A stretch of 64,000 nucleotides of DNA. Origin: Clostridium sp. DSM 17811 (GTDB lineage: Bacteria; Bacillota; Clostridia; Clostridiales; Clostridiaceae). Shown in pieces: positions 1 to 9,570 of this stretch. Each line of letters begins with the position of its first letter. Positions within the stretch are counted from its first letter, which is position 1. Made by a program: the position numbers and the translations under genes. The stretch spans positions 1-64,000 of the forward strand of contig NZ_JAHLDU010000010.1 in the NCBI RefSeq assembly GCF_018861905.1, in the 5' to 3' direction. The notes under the pieces are model-generated. The model did no database searches and had not been told where the DNA came from. It saw only the letters and a program-made list of their open reading frames with translations.

Positions 1-1
1 A

Positions 2-673
2 CATAATTTATTTGTTATAGAAGATGCAACAGAAGCACTAGGATCTACTTGTGATGGCAAAATGGCCGGAACTATAGGTGATATAGGATGTTTTAGTTTT
101 AATGGAAATAAACTTATAACTACTGGAGCAGGTGGAATGCTTGTAACTAACAATTTAGAATATGGTGAAAGAGCAAAATTTTTATCTACTCAAGCAAAAG
201 TGGTTACTGACAATAAAGCATTTTACCATTCAGAAATAGGATATAATATGAGAATGCCAAATCTTTTAGCTGCATTTGGAGTAGCTCAACTTGAGAATGT
301 TAAGGAATATTTAAAAACTAAAAGAGAAAATGCATTGTATTATAACGAGCTTCTGGGTAAGATTAAAGGAATTACATTGCCAGTTGAAAGAAAAAATGTA
401 GAAAACTGTTATTGGCTATATTCAATCCTAGTTGAAGATGAATATGGTATAACTCGTGATGAGCTTATACAAAAATTAAATGCAGATAAAATAGAGGCGA
501 GACCTTTCTTTATGCCTATCCATGATATGCCTCCATATAAGGGAAGTAAACATGGTGATTTAACTGTTACAAATGATCTTTACGCACGAGGAATAAATCT
601 TCCAAGTTCTGTAGGACTTAAAAAAGAGGACATAAAAGCGGTATGTGAAATAATAAAAAACTCCAAGAAATAA
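2..673 (+). CDS. LegC-like DegT/DnrJ/EryC1 aminotransferase (5' partial)
   Basis: PLP-dependent sugar aminotransferase of the DegT/DnrJ/EryC1 family, which puts an amino group on a nucleotide-linked keto-sugar used for surface glycans. The reading frame is open from base 2, so the gene starts before the window. Visible motifs are VIEDATEALGS (the Asp that holds the PLP ring nitrogen) and SFNGNKLITTGAGG, whose Lys, encoded at about 110-112, is the expected Schiff-base residue. The SFNGNK context is most like LegC-type enzymes. About 223 codons remain of a usual 370-400. It is the first visible gene of the glycan cluster and ends in a hairpin that overlaps its stop codon. Family is secure; the sugar substrate is not readable. 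Confidence 0.88.
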   Translation, partial: HNLFVIEDATEALGSTCDGKMAGTIGDIGCFSFNGNKLITTGAGGMLVTNNLEYGERAKFLSTQAKVVTDNKAFYHSEIGYNMRMPNLLAAFGVAQLENVKEYLKTKRENALYYNELLGKIKGITLPVERKNVENCYWLYSILVEDEYGITRDELIQKLNADKIEARPFFMPIHDMPPYKGSKHGDLTVTNDLYARGINLPSSVGLKKEDIKAVCEIIKNSKK

Positions 674-694
674 CGTTGTTATTTCTTGCTTTTT
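665..694 (+). terminator. Hairpin terminator overlapping the aminotransferase stop
   Basis: AAGAAATAAC and GTTATTTCTT form a perfect 10-bp stem with a 3-nt loop, followed by GCTTTTT. The stop codon TAA (671-673) lies inside the left arm. Confidence 0.7.
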
Positions 695-709
695 AATGGC
701 ACAAAAGAA

Positions 710-764
710 GATGGTTAACAGCACCAGAGGTGATGGTTAACAGCAGCAAAAGTGATGGTTAAGC
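710..764. repeat. 22-bp tandem repeat, about 2.5 copies
   Basis: GATGGTTAACAGCA recurs at 710, 732 and (as GATGGTTAAGC) 754, giving a 22-bp period. A partial unit (GCACAAAAGAA) precedes it at about 699. The array lies between the terminator and the flippase gene, just upstream of its ribosome binding site (767-772). No protein is encoded. Confidence 0.7.
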
Positions 765-780
765 TGGATAGGAGACAGAT

Positions 781-2196
781 ATGAACATAGATTTTTTAAA
801 AAAACTGTACCAGAGCAGATTAGTGAAAAGTGGGATATGGTTTACTATAGGAACTTTTTTCATACAAGGAATTTCATTTATAACCATGCCTATATTTACG
901 CGTATGCTTGGTACTACTGGCTTTGGAATAGTTAATGTATATACTACATGGCTTTCCGTTTTTACGACCCTAATTACATTAGGACTCCTTGCTACAGTTA
1001 ATAATGCAAAAGTGGATTTTAAAGAAAGATATGATGAGTTTGCCTCCTCTATACTTTTTTTAGCTACACTGCTTGCTATTTTATGGTTTATAATTGCATT
1101 TATTTTTAAAAAGCAAATAGGTAATATTATTAATTTAAATTCTATATTAGTTATGTGCCTTATCATTCAAAGTTTTTTTGGATTTATTGTGGATTTTTCA
1201 AATGCAAAATTAAATGCTGAATATAAGTATAAGAAATTTTTACTAATATCAATAAGTAATGCTATTTTAAACACAATTTTAGCTATAATACTTATATATA
1301 ATTTAAAAACAGATAAATATTATGGTAGGATTGGTTCTTTACTTATTGTCGCTTTACTTTATGGAACAGTTTTATACATAATTGCAATGAGAAAAGGAAA
1401 AAAACTAATTAATTTTAAATACTGGAAGTATGCTTTAATATTATCGATACCAGCAATTGTACATCTTTTATCGGGTGTAATATTGCAGTCAGTGGATACA
1501 GTAATGATAAACAGTATGTTAGGGTCAAGTGCCGCAGGAATATACAGTTTTGCTTATAAAATAGGAATGATAATGTACATTGTGTGGCTAGCTTGTAACA
1601 AAGCTTGGGTGCCTTGGTTTTATGAAAATATGAAAGAAAAAAACTATGATGATATAAGACTTAAAATTAAATATTATATTGCATTGTTTTCTGTTATGGG
1701 ATTTGTATTAATATTTATATCTCCTGAAATAGGAAAACTAATGGGATCATCAGATTTTTATGGTGGATTAAATTATGTACCATTAATAATGGTTGGATAT
1801 TATTTTCAGTTTTTATACAGTATACCAGCTAATCTTGAGTTTTATACTAAAAATACAAAGTTACTTTCCCTTGGAACGCTTATTGCGGCTTTAACAAATG
1901 TTGTTTTAAACTATATCATGATTCCAAGATATGGTGCAGTTGCAGCTACTTGGACAACAATAATAGCATATGTTATATTGTTTTTATATCATTATTTTAT
2001 ATCCCTACGTATATTTGATGTAAGAATATATACTTTTAAACCTTTTGCATATGGTATTATATCAATAGTATTAAGTAGTGTTATGTTTTATATAGTTAAA
2101 AACAATTTGATTTTAAGATATGGAATTTTAATAACAATATTAGTTATATTAGGTTATCAGATTAAAAAGATTAGTAAAAGATTAATGCAAAAATAA
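781..2196 (+). CDS. Polysaccharide flippase (Wzx/MATE-like, MVF superfamily)
   Basis: Integral membrane protein of 471 residues with about 12-14 predicted membrane segments. It begins with a typical flippase N-terminus in which the first helix carries GIWFTIGTFFIQGISFITMPIFTRMLG. The family moves undecaprenyl-linked repeat units across the cytoplasmic membrane in Wzy-dependent glycan assembly. The start ATG follows TAGGAG (767-772) with good spacing. Length is normal for oligosaccharide flippases. Surrounding sugar-transferase genes support a glycan role. A second, MurJ-like flippase is encoded at 15917. The exact repeat unit exported cannot be read. Confidence 0.87.
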   Translation: MNIDFLKKLYQSRLVKSGIWFTIGTFFIQGISFITMPIFTRMLGTTGFGIVNVYTTWLSVFTTLITLGLLATVNNAKVDFKERYDEFASSILFLATLLAILWFIIAFIFKKQIGNIINLNSILVMCLIIQSFFGFIVDFSNAKLNAEYKYKKFLLISISNAILNTILAIILIYNLKTDKYYGRIGSLLIVALLYGTVLYIIAMRKGKKLINFKYWKYALILSIPAIVHLLSGVILQSVDTVMINSMLGSSAAGIYSFAYKIGMIMYIVWLACNKAWVPWFYENMKEKNYDDIRLKIKYYIALFSVMGFVLIFISPEIGKLMGSSDFYGGLNYVPLIMVGYYFQFLYSIPANLEFYTKNTKLLSLGTLIAALTNVVLNYIMIPRYGAVAATWTTIIAYVILFLYHYFISLRIFDVRIYTFKPFAYGIISIVLSSVMFYIVKNNLILRYGILITILVILGYQIKKISKRLMQK

Positions 2197-2220
2197 ATCA
2201 AAAGAGTAGGATGGAATTTA

Positions 2221-3981
2221 ATGGTTAAATTAATCTATACAGCACAAAAAAAAGAATTAATAATGAATGGTAAGGTTATGGGTTTATTTGAATATATAGG
2301 GAATATAAACATAGAAGATGAAGCCTTCAAATATTTAAGCTACTTAGAAAATCAAAAGGTTAATGGGTTAAAACTTGAAGAATTATATTTATATGATAAT
2401 GTACCCTTATATGTGTTCGATAGACCTACAATATACAGAAAATTGAATGGTTTGATCTTTTGTATTATGGTTATAATGAATACAAAGGATAAAATTAATG
2501 AAGATTTAGAAGTAGATACAGATGATGACATTATGGAAAAGGTTTGTGATGATGTATTCAATATTAAATGTAATAAAATATATAACAAAAAAAACATTCG
2601 TACAGTAAGTAAAGTAAAGTTATTTAGAAGATTTATCAGAGGAATAGGGAGTTATTCTAAATTTTTATTAAATAATTCGCTCCTTAATAAAAAACAATGT
2701 AAACAACCATTCTTAGTTATTTCGCATGCTTCAGATTTAAATCCTGTTAAAGGTAATAAAAATGGTTATTACGATACTCAATTAGGACAAGTTATAGATA
2801 AATTAAAAGAAAATTATAATGTGATAAATTTCCAACAGTTAAACAATAAATATATTATAGATAAGACCTTAAATTATCATGAAAATTTTGTACCATTCGA
2901 ATTATTTATTTTTTACAAAAGACTTAAATCAAAAAAATATATAAATATTAGCCTAATAGTTGATAATTTAATTTATATTAATAAATTAGATTTTCATTTC
3001 AATGAACTAAATCTTAAAAATGTTATGCTTAATTACGTAATGAAGAATTTAAGACAAAACTATTATTCTTATTTATATGAGTTGGTAGTAGCGGAAAAAT
3101 TTATTGACAAATTGAAGATTAAGAAATGTTTAGTAGTTGGAGAAGGGGATAGAGGACGATGTTTTATAGCTGCAGGCAATAGGTTTAAAATAGAGACCTA
3201 TGCAGTACAACATGGAATAATAAATGAAACATCATCTACTTATATAATTAATTCAAAGTATAAAGAGGTGTTAGTTCCTAAACATACATTCGTGTGGGGA
3301 GAAAACTATAAAAACTTATTAATATCTCATACAAATGTATATAATAAAGAAAATATTAGTGTTGTTGGACAAGTAAGAACAGACACTTTAGTTCAAAATG
3401 GATATTTAAAAACCGTTAAAAGAAGCGGGATGCTAAAAATAGTTTATGCAACTCAATATTTTAGAGATTTACTTGAACCTGCTACTATAATGTTATTTAA
3501 GGCACTAAGTTTAATGAAGGAAGACTATAAATTAATTATAAAACTTCATCCTGCAGATTTAAACTTCGAATTTTATGAAGCTATGGTGGAAAAATTTCAT
3601 ATAAAAAACTGTGAAATAATGAAAGATGGAGATTTGTATGAATTAATTAAATGGAGTGATCTCATAATAAGTGTACATTCAACTGTAGTTGTAGAAGCTG
3701 CTCTTATGAATAAACCATCTATTTGTATAATCCTTCCTAAATATAACGATGCTGGTGGGTTTGTTAAAGATGGAATCTCATTTGGTGTTAAGGATGAAAA
3801 TGAACTTTTGGAATATATGGTAAAAGTAAATTTAGAAAATATTACTTTAAACAATAACATGAAAAAGTATATTACTGAAAATTTTTATAAGTTAGATGGA
3901 AAAGTAACAGAGAGAATAATAAGTATTATAGAAAACCCTTATGAGAGTTTTAAAGGGACAGTTAAAAATGGTGATTTATAA
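2221..3981 (+). CDS. Surface-carbohydrate biosynthesis protein, GT-B-like
   Basis: 586-residue soluble protein that I place among GT-B-fold capsule/surface carbohydrate proteins, without a named family. The clues lie in the C-terminal half: AVQHGIINE (residues about 330-340), VVGQVRTDTL, KLHPADLNFE and SDLIISVHSTVVVEAALMNK. This is the usual nucleotide-sugar or phospho-polyol binding pattern of KpsS- or CDP-glycerol-transferase-like enzymes. The N-terminal 200 residues are unrecognised. GAGTAGG (2204-2210) precedes a five-codon mini-frame (2211-2228) that overlaps the ATG at 2221, so translation may be coupled. It could instead be a nucleotide-sugar-modifying enzyme; the transferase call is an inference. 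Confidence 0.6.
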   Translation: MVKLIYTAQKKELIMNGKVMGLFEYIGNINIEDEAFKYLSYLENQKVNGLKLEELYLYDNVPLYVFDRPTIYRKLNGLIFCIMVIMNTKDKINEDLEVDTDDDIMEKVCDDVFNIKCNKIYNKKNIRTVSKVKLFRRFIRGIGSYSKFLLNNSLLNKKQCKQPFLVISHASDLNPVKGNKNGYYDTQLGQVIDKLKENYNVINFQQLNNKYIIDKTLNYHENFVPFELFIFYKRLKSKKYINISLIVDNLIYINKLDFHFNELNLKNVMLNYVMKNLRQNYYSYLYELVVAEKFIDKLKIKKCLVVGEGDRGRCFIAAGNRFKIETYAVQHGIINETSSTYIINSKYKEVLVPKHTFVWGENYKNLLISHTNVYNKENISVVGQVRTDTLVQNGYLKTVKRSGMLKIVYATQYFRDLLEPATIMLFKALSLMKEDYKLIIKLHPADLNFEFYEAMVEKFHIKNCEIMKDGDLYELIKWSDLIISVHSTVVVEAALMNKPSICIILPKYNDAGGFVKDGISFGVKDENELLEYMVKVNLENITLNNNMKKYITENFYKLDGKVTERIISIIENPYESFKGTVKNGDL

Positions 3982-4039
3982 TTAATTTTCTAAGACTCTT
4001 GTTTATGCTTAAATAGTATAAAAGAATAGGAGGAAATCC

Positions 4040-5119
4040 ATGGTAAAAATTTGTTTTTTAGCAGATGCACAAAGTATACATACCAGAAAATGGGCTCAAT
4101 ATTTTTCTGGTATTTATAATGAAATTCATATAATTTCTATGAGAAAAACAGAGTATGTTTATGAAAGTAATGTATATGTGCATGTACTGAGAAGTATATC
4201 TAAAAATAAATTAAGTTACTTTTTACTAATTAAAGATATTAAAAAATTAGTGAAAGAAATCAATCCGGACATATTGCATAGTCATTATGCATCTAGTTAC
4301 GGACTTTATGGGAGAATGTGCAATTTCCACCCTTTTATAATTTCTGTATGGGGTAGTGATGTATATGAGTTTCCTAAAGGGAACATTGCTAAAAAGTTGT
4401 TACTTAAGTATATATTGAAAGGATCAGACAAAGTCTGTTCTACAAGCTATAATATGGCTGAGGAAACAAGGAAATATTATAACAAAGAGATTATAATAAC
4501 CCCATTTGGTGTAAATATAGACAAATTTAAATGTTACACACCTATATTAAGTAGTAGTAATATTACAATAGGGGTTATTAAAGGATTAGAAAAGATATAT
4601 GGAATAGAGTATCTTATTGAGGGCTTTTCAAAGGCTATACGTGAATACCAAGGGAGCAAAGAATTAAAGCTTTTAATTGTTGGTGATGGTACCCAAAGAA
4701 TTAAACTTGAATCATTAGTAAAGGAACTAGGTATTAATTCTAGTGTTATTTTTACAGGGAAAATAGATAATGATAAAGTACCTGAATATATAAATATGAT
4801 GGATATCGTATGTTTACCTTCGTTAAGTGAGAGTTTTGGGGTTTCAGCTGTTGAGGCATGTGCATGTGGAAGGCCAATACTTGCTACTAACGTAGGTGGA
4901 TTAAAAGAGATAATTTTTGATAATTATAATGGCTTTATAATAAAGCAAAAAAGTAGTGAAGATATAAAATTAAAAATTATTAAAATTATTGGGAATGAAG
5001 CACAAATGATGGAATTTTCAAAAAATGCAAGAAAGTTAGTTCTTGAGAAGTATAGTTGGGTTAACAATGCAAAAATAATGGATAATTTATATAAAAAACT
5101 GGTCAATATTGATAAATAG
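4040..5119 (+). CDS. Glycosyltransferase family 4
   Basis: GT-B glycosyltransferase of 359 residues acting at the inner face of the membrane on the growing lipid-linked glycan. The N-terminal acceptor domain starts MVKICFLADAQSIHTRKW. The C-terminal donor domain contains LLIVGDGTQ and the EX7E-type stretch SESFGVSAVEACACGRPILA, in which the two Glu residues mark the GT4 nucleotide-sugar site. AGGAGG at 4028-4033 fixes the start. It lies between the GT-B-like protein and the deacetylase-like gene in the same direction. Donor and acceptor sugars are unknown. Confidence 0.9.
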   Translation: MVKICFLADAQSIHTRKWAQYFSGIYNEIHIISMRKTEYVYESNVYVHVLRSISKNKLSYFLLIKDIKKLVKEINPDILHSHYASSYGLYGRMCNFHPFIISVWGSDVYEFPKGNIAKKLLLKYILKGSDKVCSTSYNMAEETRKYYNKEIIITPFGVNIDKFKCYTPILSSSNITIGVIKGLEKIYGIEYLIEGFSKAIREYQGSKELKLLIVGDGTQRIKLESLVKELGINSSVIFTGKIDNDKVPEYINMMDIVCLPSLSESFGVSAVEACACGRPILATNVGGLKEIIFDNYNGFIIKQKSSEDIKLKIIKIIGNEAQMMEFSKNARKLVLEKYSWVNNAKIMDNLYKKLVNIDK

Positions 5120-5191
5120 TGATATTATGTTATAGTTTGAAACAACTTTGTTATTAAAAACAAAAATAGAAGGAGTAATACAATTAATAGT

Positions 5192-5221
5192 ATGAATTGG
5201 GGTAGTGGTGACGTTAAATGA
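5192..5221 (+). CDS. Possible 9-codon leader peptide
   Basis: ATG AAT TGG ... AAA TGA encodes MNWGSGDVK. Its stop overlaps the next ATG as ATGA. AGGAG (5171-5175) lies 16 nt upstream, which is long, so this is only a candidate for translational coupling of the gene at 5218. That gene lacks a clear site of its own other than GTGGTG. Confidence 0.25.
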   Translation: MNWGSGDVK

Positions 5222-6651
5222 AACATATAGCATTTATATATTTTAATGAGGCATTTAAAAATCAAATAGAATATACAGTTAATACTATATTTCAGGATTA
5301 TGAAGTAGATGTCTTAATAGTTAGTGCTAATGATTTTAAGTGTTTAGACCAAATTTTTGATTTAGTAATATGTTATGGAAATATTAGGACTGATATTTGT
5401 GCAAATATGATATTATTAGAAGGCCCTTTATTTTCAAAGGAATACCTGACTTTAAAATCAATTCCAACGGATATACAAAGCTATGAAGGATTACCTGTTT
5501 TTTTTATGAATAGTGACGAAGACTATTTTATGAAAAGTGTGGAAAATAAATTTATTGTCAATATAGACATTATTCAAGCTAGTTTTTTCTTTTTGACTTG
5601 TTATGAGGAATACGTCATAAATGAATATGATATGTATGGTAGGTTTAACATAGAGAAAAGTACATTGTATATACATGATTTACTCAACAGGCCGGTTGTA
5701 AATGAGAGCATTCAATGGTTTGTAGATACGATAAATTTAAAATATAATTTTAATATTAAAAAAAAGAATTTATGGGGTGAGAAAAACTTTCAGGTATTAT
5801 TGTCACATGATGTAGATGTGGTTAGTAAATACTTGACTTTTCTGCGGGAAGTAAGGCTTCAACTTAGTATTTTGCTTATAGACAGAAAACCAATAGAAGT
5901 TTTAAGGCGAATCAAAGGATATATAGCTACAGAGTTATGTAAAACAGAGAAGGATCCTTGTGACACTTTTAATATGATTTTAACTATGGAAAAAAGCAAG
6001 GGATACAATTCTAGCTTCTATTTTATGGCAGATGGTAAGGGATATAGTCCAAATAATAGAAAAGTGAAAGAAATCTTAAAACAAATATCTTATGGAAGAA
6101 ATGAAATTGGATTTCATCCAGGGCTTGGTACATCTGATAATGAAAACTTATTCAATAAAGAATTTATGATATTTAAAAAAAACTTTATGGGGGTAGGTAA
6201 GGTTGGGGTTAGGCAGCACTATTTAAGTTTTAATGCTCAAAAAACTTGGTCAATTCAGGAGAAGTATGGAATTAATTATGACACTACGTTATGTTTCCCC
6301 GAGCGTGCTGGTTTTAAGGGTGGATATTGTTTACCTTATAAGCCATATGATTTAAAGAACGATAGAATTGTTGATGTATGGGAAATCCCATTAATAGTTA
6401 TGGATGGCTCTTTAATGCAATACATGAAATTGGATTTTATGGGATCCGTAAAGTATATTAAGGAATTGATTCAAAAAGTTGAGATTCATAAGGGTGTTTT
6501 TGTTTTATTGTGGCATAATTCTGCAATTTCAAATGAATATAATATTCATTCTAGAGATATATTTCAGTGGTTTTATGATTATATTAAAACTTGCAATTGC
6601 GATGTTACTAGTGGAGGAGATATAATTTCAAAATACGAGAAAACTATTTAG
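5218..6651 (+). CDS. Polysaccharide deacetylase-like protein with N-terminal extension
   Basis: 477-residue protein whose C-terminal half resembles NodB-type carbohydrate esterases. LLSHDVDVV supplies the Asp-Asp-like metal motif, SFYFMADGKG follows, then EIGFHPGLG carries the His of the second motif. VRQHYLSF and a late VLLWHN complete the fold. These enzymes usually remove N- or O-acetyl groups from glycans. The N-terminal 190 residues are unrecognised by motif and may be the domain often found fused to such deacetylases. No signal peptide is evident, which suggests cytoplasmic action or a non-secreted variant. The start is ATG 5218, overlapped by a possible leader peptide. Confidence 0.72.
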   Translation: MKHIAFIYFNEAFKNQIEYTVNTIFQDYEVDVLIVSANDFKCLDQIFDLVICYGNIRTDICANMILLEGPLFSKEYLTLKSIPTDIQSYEGLPVFFMNSDEDYFMKSVENKFIVNIDIIQASFFFLTCYEEYVINEYDMYGRFNIEKSTLYIHDLLNRPVVNESIQWFVDTINLKYNFNIKKKNLWGEKNFQVLLSHDVDVVSKYLTFLREVRLQLSILLIDRKPIEVLRRIKGYIATELCKTEKDPCDTFNMILTMEKSKGYNSSFYFMADGKGYSPNNRKVKEILKQISYGRNEIGFHPGLGTSDNENLFNKEFMIFKKNFMGVGKVGVRQHYLSFNAQKTWSIQEKYGINYDTTLCFPERAGFKGGYCLPYKPYDLKNDRIVDVWEIPLIVMDGSLMQYMKLDFMGSVKYIKELIQKVEIHKGVFVLLWHNSAISNEYNIHSRDIFQWFYDYIKTCNCDVTSGGDIISKYEKTI

Positions 6652-6661
6652 GAGGATGAAA

Positions 6662-8137
6662 ATGAAATTTACAGGAGACCTTAAGGATTATTATAATTAT
6701 ATGAAAAAATATATTTATATAATTTTAGGATTATATGTGATTATAGAAATAGGACTATTTATAAAAATTGGTACATCAAATGTGCTTATGTTTCTCTGTA
6801 GCATATTTGTAACGTTATTTGTAATTTGTAGTTTGATATTAATGTTTAAAGACTTTATTACAGCAAGTAAGATTTACGCTATATCAATGCCCATAATACC
6901 TATGGTGTTTTATATTATGCATAGGTTGCATATGGATGAAATAGGTCAAGTATTATATATAGCTTACTTTGCTATATATTTAATCACTATGATTCGTGAA
7001 TATAAAAATGGTGAATTTGATCTTTCAAGACTTACAACTAAATATAAGAAAATAAGTATATTATATGTTATATTGTTAATACTTGCAATAATATCTTCGG
7101 TGGGAAGCATTCATGTTTTAGAAGCATTTAAACTCGTGATACTTAGCATAGTCTCAATGATGGTATATAGTATTGGAATGTTATGTTATAAGAAAAACAA
7201 TAAAGACTTTTTTAAGGATATATTGTTTTATTTATGTATAGGAGTTACATTATCATCAATTCCAGATATAATAGTTACAATATATAATTTAATAATTAGA
7301 CATACTAATCAGCATCTTTATGGTGTTCTAGGTAGCAATTTTATGCTTGGATATACAATAATGGTAATGCCGTTTATATTACTCTATGCTTTAAATAAAG
7401 AATTGTCTGGGAAATATAATAAAATATATCAATTGTTATTATTAATTCAAATAATCAATTTTTGTGGTCAAAAATCAAGAGGTATTCTTTTCACATTAGC
7501 AATATGCTTTTTTGTTTCTATTATCATTGATAGAAGAAATTGGAAAAAGTATATATTAATCTCTATCGTTGTATTTTCTTGTATGACTTACAATGTTATG
7601 CATAGATGGGATGTGGAGGGTATTGTAGATGGTATTAAAATAACTAGTCCAGCAAGCCTTGTTACGAGTAATGCAAAAATATGGAACAGATTAATAAATG
7701 AAGCTAAAAATAGAAGACCTATATGGGCTTTAGCTCTTGGAATGGTTAAAGATCATGCGTATTTTGGTGTGGGACCAGGGCATTTTAAATATTATTACTT
7801 AGAATATGGTGGTAATCCTAAAAAAATGTATATAGATGCTCATAATATTGTGCTTGATTTAATTACAGAATTCGGAATTGTATTTTCATTTACATTTATG
7901 GTAGCATGGATAGGAGCTTTATTAAAATCAGTATTAGATATTATTAAAAATAGGAAGAAAGATTTTAAAGAGTTTAAATGGCCTGGAATTATTGGGGTTA
8001 TTTGTCTCTTAATTTATGGAAACATTACAGGGCAATCTTTTATGGCCTCAGCAAATCCACTAAGTGTAGCACCTGCTTTTGTTTTTACTGTGGTGATGAT
8101 ATTAATGATATACCCAGAAGGAAAATCTACTAATTAA
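6662..8137 (+). CDS. O-antigen ligase/polymerase (Wzy/WaaL-like) membrane protein
   Basis: Membrane protein of about 491 residues with roughly ten to twelve hydrophobic segments. A large extracellular loop near residue 370 contains FGVGPGHFKYYY and DAHNIVLDLITEFG, the signature region of the O-antigen ligase family. This family polymerises lipid-linked repeat units or transfers the finished chain to an acceptor. AGGAGG (6650-6655) touches an ATG at 6656, so I prefer the in-frame ATG at 6662, six bases away. The ribosome binding site overlaps the previous stop codon. A second member of the family is encoded at 11960. Confidence 0.85.
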   Translation: MKFTGDLKDYYNYMKKYIYIILGLYVIIEIGLFIKIGTSNVLMFLCSIFVTLFVICSLILMFKDFITASKIYAISMPIIPMVFYIMHRLHMDEIGQVLYIAYFAIYLITMIREYKNGEFDLSRLTTKYKKISILYVILLILAIISSVGSIHVLEAFKLVILSIVSMMVYSIGMLCYKKNNKDFFKDILFYLCIGVTLSSIPDIIVTIYNLIIRHTNQHLYGVLGSNFMLGYTIMVMPFILLYALNKELSGKYNKIYQLLLLIQIINFCGQKSRGILFTLAICFFVSIIIDRRNWKKYILISIVVFSCMTYNVMHRWDVEGIVDGIKITSPASLVTSNAKIWNRLINEAKNRRPIWALALGMVKDHAYFGVGPGHFKYYYLEYGGNPKKMYIDAHNIVLDLITEFGIVFSFTFMVAWIGALLKSVLDIIKNRKKDFKEFKWPGIIGVICLLIYGNITGQSFMASANPLSVAPAFVFTVVMILMIYPEGKSTN

Positions 8138-8164
8138 GATTTAGAATAGTGTGAGGGGTTTGTA

Positions 8165-9499
8165 ATGAAAAATATACTAATTGTTGCTTATTTTTATCCG
8201 CCACTTGGTGGTGCAGGAGTTCAGAGAACTTTAAAATTTGCTAAATTTCTAAAGAAATTTGGCTATAATGTATTTGTACTTACTGTAAATAATGAAAAGG
8301 GAACTATAAAGGATGAATCTTTAAAACTTGAGTCAACTGATGGAATAAAAGTATTTAGGGCTATTCAAAAAGAAAATTTTATTGTTAATTCCATTCTTAA
8401 TAGAAAAGTAACTGATGTTAAAATAGATAATAAAGAAAATACTATAAAAAAAGCGCCTGAGACTACATTGAAATCTAGAATTAAGAGGAAAGTAAAAAAA
8501 CATTTATTAAATATGTATAGAAATATGTATATACCTGATGATAAAATATCGTGGAAAAAAGATGCGGTAAGGGTAGGTCTTAAAATAATTAATGATGAGA
8601 AAATAGATATAATATATTCTACATCAGCACCATATACTGCACATTTAATTGCATATGAATTGAAACAAAAGTCTAATCTGCCATGGATTGCAGATTTTCG
8701 TGATCAGTGGGTAGCTAATCCATTTGTAGCTTACTCATCCTATGCTAAAATAAAAAATGAAAAAATGGAGAAAATGGTAATAGAAAAGGCTGATAAAGTA
8801 ATATCTGTAAGTAAACCTATAATAGATGAGTTCGCTTATAGATATAAAGATGAGGCAGCAGGTAAATTCAAGACTATTACTAATGGATATGACGAAGAAG
8901 ATTTTGCTGATTTTAACATGAATTTGGTGGCAAAAAAATATATTATAACTCATAATGGTACTCTATATGGTAAGAGATCACCTAAGAATTTCTTGATAGC
9001 TATAGATAAACTGATAATGGAAAAAAAGATAAAGCAGGATGAACTTACAATTAGATTTGTTGGACAAATAGGAAAAGATGCCCAAGAGGATATACGATTT
9101 TTTGTTGCTAAATATGATAATATTATTGAATTTATATCATACTTGCCACATAAAGAAAGTTTAAAGAAATTAGAAGAGTCTACTGCAACACTTTTAATTA
9201 TTGAAGCTGGCGAGGGTAGTGATGGAATATATACAGGTAAGCTTTTTGAATACATAAGGAGTGGACGCGATATCGTAGGTATTGTGCCTCCAGGGGTTGC
9301 TAGAGATTTAATAATAAGTACAAATACAGGTTTTTGTTGTCATCCTGAAAAAGTGGATGAAATTGAAGTGGCTATATACAAATCTTATAGTATTTGGAAG
9401 GGTATGCATAAAAGAACAGATATTAATTGGAAAAAAGTTAGTGAGTACAGTAGGGAAAATTTAACTCGCGATTTAATGAATGTTATTGAAAGTTTATAG
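8165..9499 (+). CDS. Glycosyltransferase family 4-like
   Basis: 444-residue GT-B-type transferase. The N-terminus MKNILIVAYFYPPLGGAGVQ has the Gly-rich loop typical of GT4 acceptor domains. WIADFRDQWVANPF is a motif shared by a subfamily of GT4 enzymes in exopolysaccharide clusters. The C-terminal part has FVGQIGKDAQ and LEYIRSGRDI-like sequence (FEYIRSGRDIVGIVPPG) where the donor site is expected. GAGGGGT (8154-8160) supports the start. It sits between the first polymerase gene and the epimerase gene. Substrate unknown. Confidence 0.85.
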   Translation: MKNILIVAYFYPPLGGAGVQRTLKFAKFLKKFGYNVFVLTVNNEKGTIKDESLKLESTDGIKVFRAIQKENFIVNSILNRKVTDVKIDNKENTIKKAPETTLKSRIKRKVKKHLLNMYRNMYIPDDKISWKKDAVRVGLKIINDEKIDIIYSTSAPYTAHLIAYELKQKSNLPWIADFRDQWVANPFVAYSSYAKIKNEKMEKMVIEKADKVISVSKPIIDEFAYRYKDEAAGKFKTITNGYDEEDFADFNMNLVAKKYIITHNGTLYGKRSPKNFLIAIDKLIMEKKIKQDELTIRFVGQIGKDAQEDIRFFVAKYDNIIEFISYLPHKESLKKLEESTATLLIIEAGEGSDGIYTGKLFEYIRSGRDIVGIVPPGVARDLIISTNTGFCCHPEKVDEIEVAIYKSYSIWKGMHKRTDINWKKVSEYSRENLTRDLMNVIESL

Positions 9500-9570
9500 A
9501 GAATGTTGTGGAAGGAAGTGTAAATCCTGATTTTATCAAAGAAAAACTTTGGTGAATGGTAGGAGTATAT

